Source: CATQGW01 sp965242565
Lineage (GTDB): Bacteria > Chloroflexota > Dehalococcoidia > Bin125
NCBI GenBank assembly: GCA_965242565.1
Contig: OZ251457.1
Coordinates: 2,232,001-2,296,000, forward strand
Reading direction: 5' to 3'
Length of the DNA: 64,000 nt
Part shown: positions 61,222-64,000 of the stretch, piece after piece
Numbering within the stretch: position 1 is the stretch's first letter
How the letters are laid out: each line of letters begins with the position of its first letter
The notes under the pieces: model-generated
The model's input: only the letters and a program-made list of their open reading frames with translations
Databases searched by the model: none
What the model was told of the DNA's origin: nothing
Made by a program: the position numbers and the translations under genes

Positions 61222-62285
61222 GAGAGTCCCTCGGCAAGGGCGGCGGCGACTTCGCCGTAGTCGGCAGAGAGGCGCAGCATGTCGCTGTCGATCTCACGCA
61301 CGAGGTCGGCGTCCTTGAGTCCGTGGCCGGTGATGGTGCAGACGACGCGGCGGTCGGCGATATGGGCGGGGTCGGCGTTGAGCAGTCCGGCGACGGAGGC
61401 GGCGGAGGCGGGTTCGCAGAAGATGCCGGCTTCGGCGGCGAGCATGCGCCAGGCGGCGAGGATTTGGTCGTCTTCGACGGCGATGATTGCGCCGCCGGAT
61501 TGGTCGCGGGCGGCAATCGCGCCGTCCCAGGAGGCGGGCTTGCCGATGCGGATGGCGGTGGCGACGGTTTCGGGGCGCTCGACGACTCGGCCGGAGACGA
61601 GCGGGGCTGCGCCGGCGGCCTGGACGCCGAGCATGCGGGGCAGGCGGCTGACTCGCTCGGCCCGGGCGTATTCGGTGTAGCCCTGCCAGTAGGCGGTGAT
61701 GTTGCCGGCGTTGCCGACGGGCAGGCAGTGGAGGTCGGGGGCGTCGCCGAGGGCGTCGACGATTTCCATGGCGGCGGTTTTCTGGCCGGCGATGCGGTAG
61801 GGGTTGACGGAGTTGACGAGCGCGACGGGGAGTTCTTCGGTGGCCCGGCGGGCGAGGCGGAGGGCGTCGTCGAAGCCGCCTTCGACGGCGAGGACGCGGG
61901 CTCCGTGGGCGATGGCCTGGGCGAGTTTGCCCTGGGCGATTTTCGCGCCGGGGACGAGTACGAAGGCGCGCAGGCCGCAGCGGGCGGCGTAGGCGGCGGC
62001 GGAGGCGCTGGTGTTGCCGGTGGAGGCGCAGAGCACGGCGGTTGCGCCCTGCTCGACGGCTTTGGCGACGGCGACGGCCATGCCGCGGTCTTTGAAGGAG
62101 GCGGTGGGGTTGCACATTTCGAGTTTGAGCCAAACTTCGGCTGCGCCGCAGCGGCGTTCGAGGGCTTCGGTGCGGACCAGCGGGGTGCCACCCTCGCCGA
62201 GGCTGACGCGGGGCGTGGCGTCGGTAATCGGCAGCCATTCGGCGTAGCGCTCGATGACGCCGGCGGAGCTGGGCGGGTCAGTCAT
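61218..62285 (-). CDS. thrC: Threonine synthase
   Basis: The 355-residue protein has the PLP lysine in NPTASFKDRGMAVAV (K65), the phosphate cup CASTGNTSASAAAYAA, VNSVNPYRIAGQKTAAMEI and CLPVGNAGNITAYWQGY. It makes threonine from homoserine phosphate. It is the short form and starts at 62285; the frame is open farther but then overlaps the coiled-coil gene. Homoserine kinase is not in the window. Confidence 0.93.
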   Translation of the reverse strand: MTDPPSSAGVIERYAEWLPITDATPRVSLGEGGTPLVRTEALERRCGAAEVWLKLEMCNPTASFKDRGMAVAVAKAVEQGATAVLCASTGNTSASAAAYAARCGLRAFVLVPGAKIAQGKLAQAIAHGARVLAVEGGFDDALRLARRATEELPVALVNSVNPYRIAGQKTAAMEIVDALGDAPDLHCLPVGNAGNITAYWQGYTEYARAERVSRLPRMLGVQAAGAAPLVSGRVVERPETVATAIRIGKPASWDGAIAARDQSGGAIIAVEDDQILAAWRMLAAEAGIFCEPASAASVAGLLNADPAHIADRRVVCTITGHGLKDADLVREIDSDMLRLSADYGEVAAALAEGLS

Positions 62286-63288
62286 CGGCCTGGACTCGCA
62301 CATAGGCTTTGAGTTCGCGGATTTCCTGTTCGAGGTCGTTGATTTGGCGGCGGCGGATTTGCTCCTGGAGGGCGACGAAGCGCTGTTGCTCGCGGCTGGA
62401 CTCGCCGCGCAGGCGTTCGAGTTCGTCGGAGAGGGAGGCGAGGGCGCGCTCGCGGTGGCTGTCGCGGCTGCGGAGTTGCTCTGCGCCGCGCTCAACATCG
62501 CCGATGCGCTCTTCCATGGTTTCGAATTCGCGGCGCACGCCGGCGGCGGTGGCGGTGGCTTCGTCGAGCATGCGGCGGGCGTCATCGGCGCGGGCGCGCA
62601 TGCTCTCGACGGCGGCCATCAGGTCTTCCCACTGGTCGGCGGTTTCGCGGACGCGGAACAGGGACTGCTGGGCGGCGTTGAAGCGCTCGGTGAGTTCGGT
62701 GAGGCGGCGGTCGTGCAGTTCGTCGCGGGCGTCGGCGGCGCGCTGGTCGGCGTGGGCGCGGCGGACGGCTTCGGCGTTGGCGGCGATGCGCGCGTCGCCG
62801 GCTTCGACGTGGGATTCGGCCTGGGCGATTCGCTGGGAGAGGTCGTCGTCGGTGTCGGCCTGACGGCGGAGGGCTTCGTCGACGGCGGTGAGTCGCTCGG
62901 CGGTCTCGCCGGCGGCCTGCTCGACGACGTCGAGTCGGCGGACGGCTTGGACCATGGCTTCGCGCTCGGCGTCGACCTCGTGGCGCAGTTGGCGGAGGGC
63001 GAGGTCGAGTCGTTCGCCGTGTTCGTCGATGGTGGACTGGAAGCGGCCGAGGCGCTCGCGGAGGGTCTGGATTTCGTCGAGGCGGGAGGCCATGGCGGCG
63101 GCCTGGGAGACGGCGCGGAGGGCGAGGGCTTCGGTTTCGCGGAGGCGCTCCTGGGTGGCGGTCAGTTCGCGGCGATCGCGCTCGGCGGATTGCAGGAGTT
63201 CGGTCAGGCGGGCGCGCTGCCCGGCGAGGTCTTCCTCGAAGATCGAGACCCAGCCCTCGATGCTTTCCGGTCGGTGGGCGGTGGTCAC
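62278..63288 (-). CDS. Coiled-coil protein of unknown function
   Basis: The 336-residue protein is almost entirely heptad-like, rich in Glu, Arg, Ala and Gln, with repeated stretches such as RLTELLQSAERDRREL, ERLGRFQSTIDEHGERL and LQEQIRRRQINDLEQEIREL. No membrane segment or signal peptide is present. I do not recognise a family. It lies between hom and thrC with short overlaps on each side, an unusual place in a threonine operon. It could be a structural or segregation-type protein that is simply co-transcribed. Confidence 0.6.
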   Translation of the reverse strand: MTTAHRPESIEGWVSIFEEDLAGQRARLTELLQSAERDRRELTATQERLRETEALALRAVSQAAAMASRLDEIQTLRERLGRFQSTIDEHGERLDLALRQLRHEVDAEREAMVQAVRRLDVVEQAAGETAERLTAVDEALRRQADTDDDLSQRIAQAESHVEAGDARIAANAEAVRRAHADQRAADARDELHDRRLTELTERFNAAQQSLFRVRETADQWEDLMAAVESMRARADDARRMLDEATATAAGVRREFETMEERIGDVERGAEQLRSRDSHRERALASLSDELERLRGESSREQQRFVALQEQIRRRQINDLEQEIRELKAYVRVQADD

Positions 63289-64000
63289 GGCTGGGCCGCC
63301 CTTTCTTCGGTTGTCGTGTCTCCGGCGGTCATATCTGCGCGCGGGCGGTCGTCAATGCGCAGGCGGACGCCGATTTCGAGCACGCTTTCGGATTCGGCGA
63401 GCGAGGCGAGCACGCGGTCCATTGCGCCGTCGGGGCCGGCGTGGGTGGTGATGATCAGTTCGGCTGCGGGGGTTTGGTCGTGGGCGGATTCGGGTCGGGG
63501 GGTTTGCAGGACGGAGGCGATGCTGACGCCCTGTGCGGCGAAGGCCCGGCCGAGTTCGGCGAGCACGCCGGCGCGGTCGGGGACGGCGAGTCGGAGGTAG
63601 GTGGGGAGGCAGACGTCGGCGAGCGGGAGGAGCGGCGGGGCGTCCTCAGCGGCGGGTCCGGAGCGCGGGGCGGCGGGCGGCGGGCCTGCGGCGGCGACAT
63701 CGAGCAGGTCGGCGAGCACGGCGCTGGCGGTGGGGCCGGCGCCGGCGCCGGGACCTTCGAGCACGACAGCGCCGAGCGGGTCGCCCTCGACGGCGACGGC
63801 GTTGAGCACGCCATCGACGCGGGCCATGGGATCGTGGGCGGGGATCAGGGTGGGGTGGACGCGGAGGTCGATGCCGTGCTCGGTGCGGCGGGCGGTGGCG
63901 AGCATGCGAATGGTGTAGCCGAGGTCGGCGGCGTGGCGGAAGTCGCGAGCGCTGAGCGAGCGGATGCCCTCGCGGTGGACCTGGTGGGGCTCGATGCGGC
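63285..64000 (-). CDS. hom: Homoserine dehydrogenase, C-terminal part (5' end beyond the window)
   Basis: About 238 residues are visible. The segment EGIRSLSARDFRHAADLGYTIRMLA and following HPTLIPAHDPMARVDGVLNAV belong to the catalytic domain of homoserine dehydrogenase. An ACT regulatory domain follows (YLRLAVPDRAGVLAELGRAFAAQGVSI), so the enzyme is likely feedback-controlled by threonine. The NAD(P)-binding N-terminus lies past base 64000. The last 25 or so residues are low complexity and overlap the coiled-coil start. Confidence 0.9.
   Translation of the reverse strand, partial: RIEPHQVHREGIRSLSARDFRHAADLGYTIRMLATARRTEHGIDLRVHPTLIPAHDPMARVDGVLNAVAVEGDPLGAVVLEGPGAGAGPTASAVLADLLDVAAAGPPPAAPRSGPAAEDAPPLLPLADVCLPTYLRLAVPDRAGVLAELGRAFAAQGVSIASVLQTPRPESAHDQTPAAELIITTHAGPDGAMDRVLASLAESESVLEIGVRLRIDDRPRADMTAGDTTTEERAAQP

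Overview
The window is a 64 kb piece of a very GC-rich bacterial chromosome. Its centre is the contiguous str-S10-spc-alpha ribosomal superoperon, transcribed leftward: rpsL, rpsG, fusA, tuf, rpsJ through rplO, secY, adk, map, infA, rpsM, rpsK, rpsD, rpoA, rplQ, truA, rplM, rpsI. That gene order, an LLM-class flavin oxidoreductase, an N-acyl-D-amino-acid deacylase family amidohydrolase, an SMP-30 lactonase and a secreted RCC1-repeat protein recall uncultured Chloroflexota (SAR202 or sponge-symbiont type lineages). This placement is inference from gene content only, because no rRNA is present.

Layout. 1-1.9 kb: a geranylgeranyl-reductase-type flavoprotein overlapping endonuclease III. 1.9-5.5 kb: a leftward three-gene exported locus (lipoprotein, membrane-anchored protein, 13-repeat RCC1 protein); the first gene carries a 16-G tract right after its start that puts it out of frame by one base. 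5.6-12.4 kb: SMP-30 lactonase, RelE-like toxin with an overlapping HEPN-like gene, amidohydrolase, three tandem PD-(D/E)XK-like paralogues (the first has lost all three catalytic positions) and a radical SAM protein. 12.4-15.9 kb: four tandem copies of a two-gene cassette (small protein plus retropepsin-like aspartic protease), one copy broken by a 22-bp duplication. 16-17.6 kb: a less skewed, lower-GC patch with a beta-lactamase relic, a secreted protein and perfect palindromes. 17.6-23.3 kb: LLM oxidoreductase, a 223-bp tandem repeat array, thioredoxin, and an operon of methyltransferase, lipoprotein and plsX. 23.4-29.2 kb: a rightward SAM-recycling operon (apt, mtnP, pfkB-type kinase, GNAT, ahcY, metK). 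29.2-31.8 kb: two overlapping unknown genes and a nine-copy repeat array. 31.8-54.3 kb: the ribosomal superoperon. 54.5-58.2 kb: ccsA/ccsB-type cytochrome c assembly gene, PIG-L deacetylase, and a restriction-modification pair of Dam-type methylase and NotI-like endonuclease. 58.3-64 kb: leftward operon hom (cut by the window edge), coiled-coil protein, thrC, folE, CelD-type acetyltransferase, GT4 glycosyltransferase.

The + strand is G-rich through most of the window whichever way genes point, so many leftward genes have C-rich coding strands. The tuf gene is a sharp exception, which suggests gene conversion with a second tuf elsewhere. Many ribosomal proteins carry low-complexity acidic or Pro/Ala/Asp/Gln tails, SecY has an unusual extra-cytoplasmic insertion, and rpsN and rpmJ are missing from their usual places.

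The best candidates for undescribed biology are the phase-variable exported locus (1933-5498), the retropepsin cassette array (12446-15907), the nuclease-fold paralogue trio with a dead member (9391-11549), and the NotI-like endonuclease paired with an adenine methylase (56347-58175). No tRNA, rRNA, CRISPR array, integrase or intact insertion sequence was recognised.
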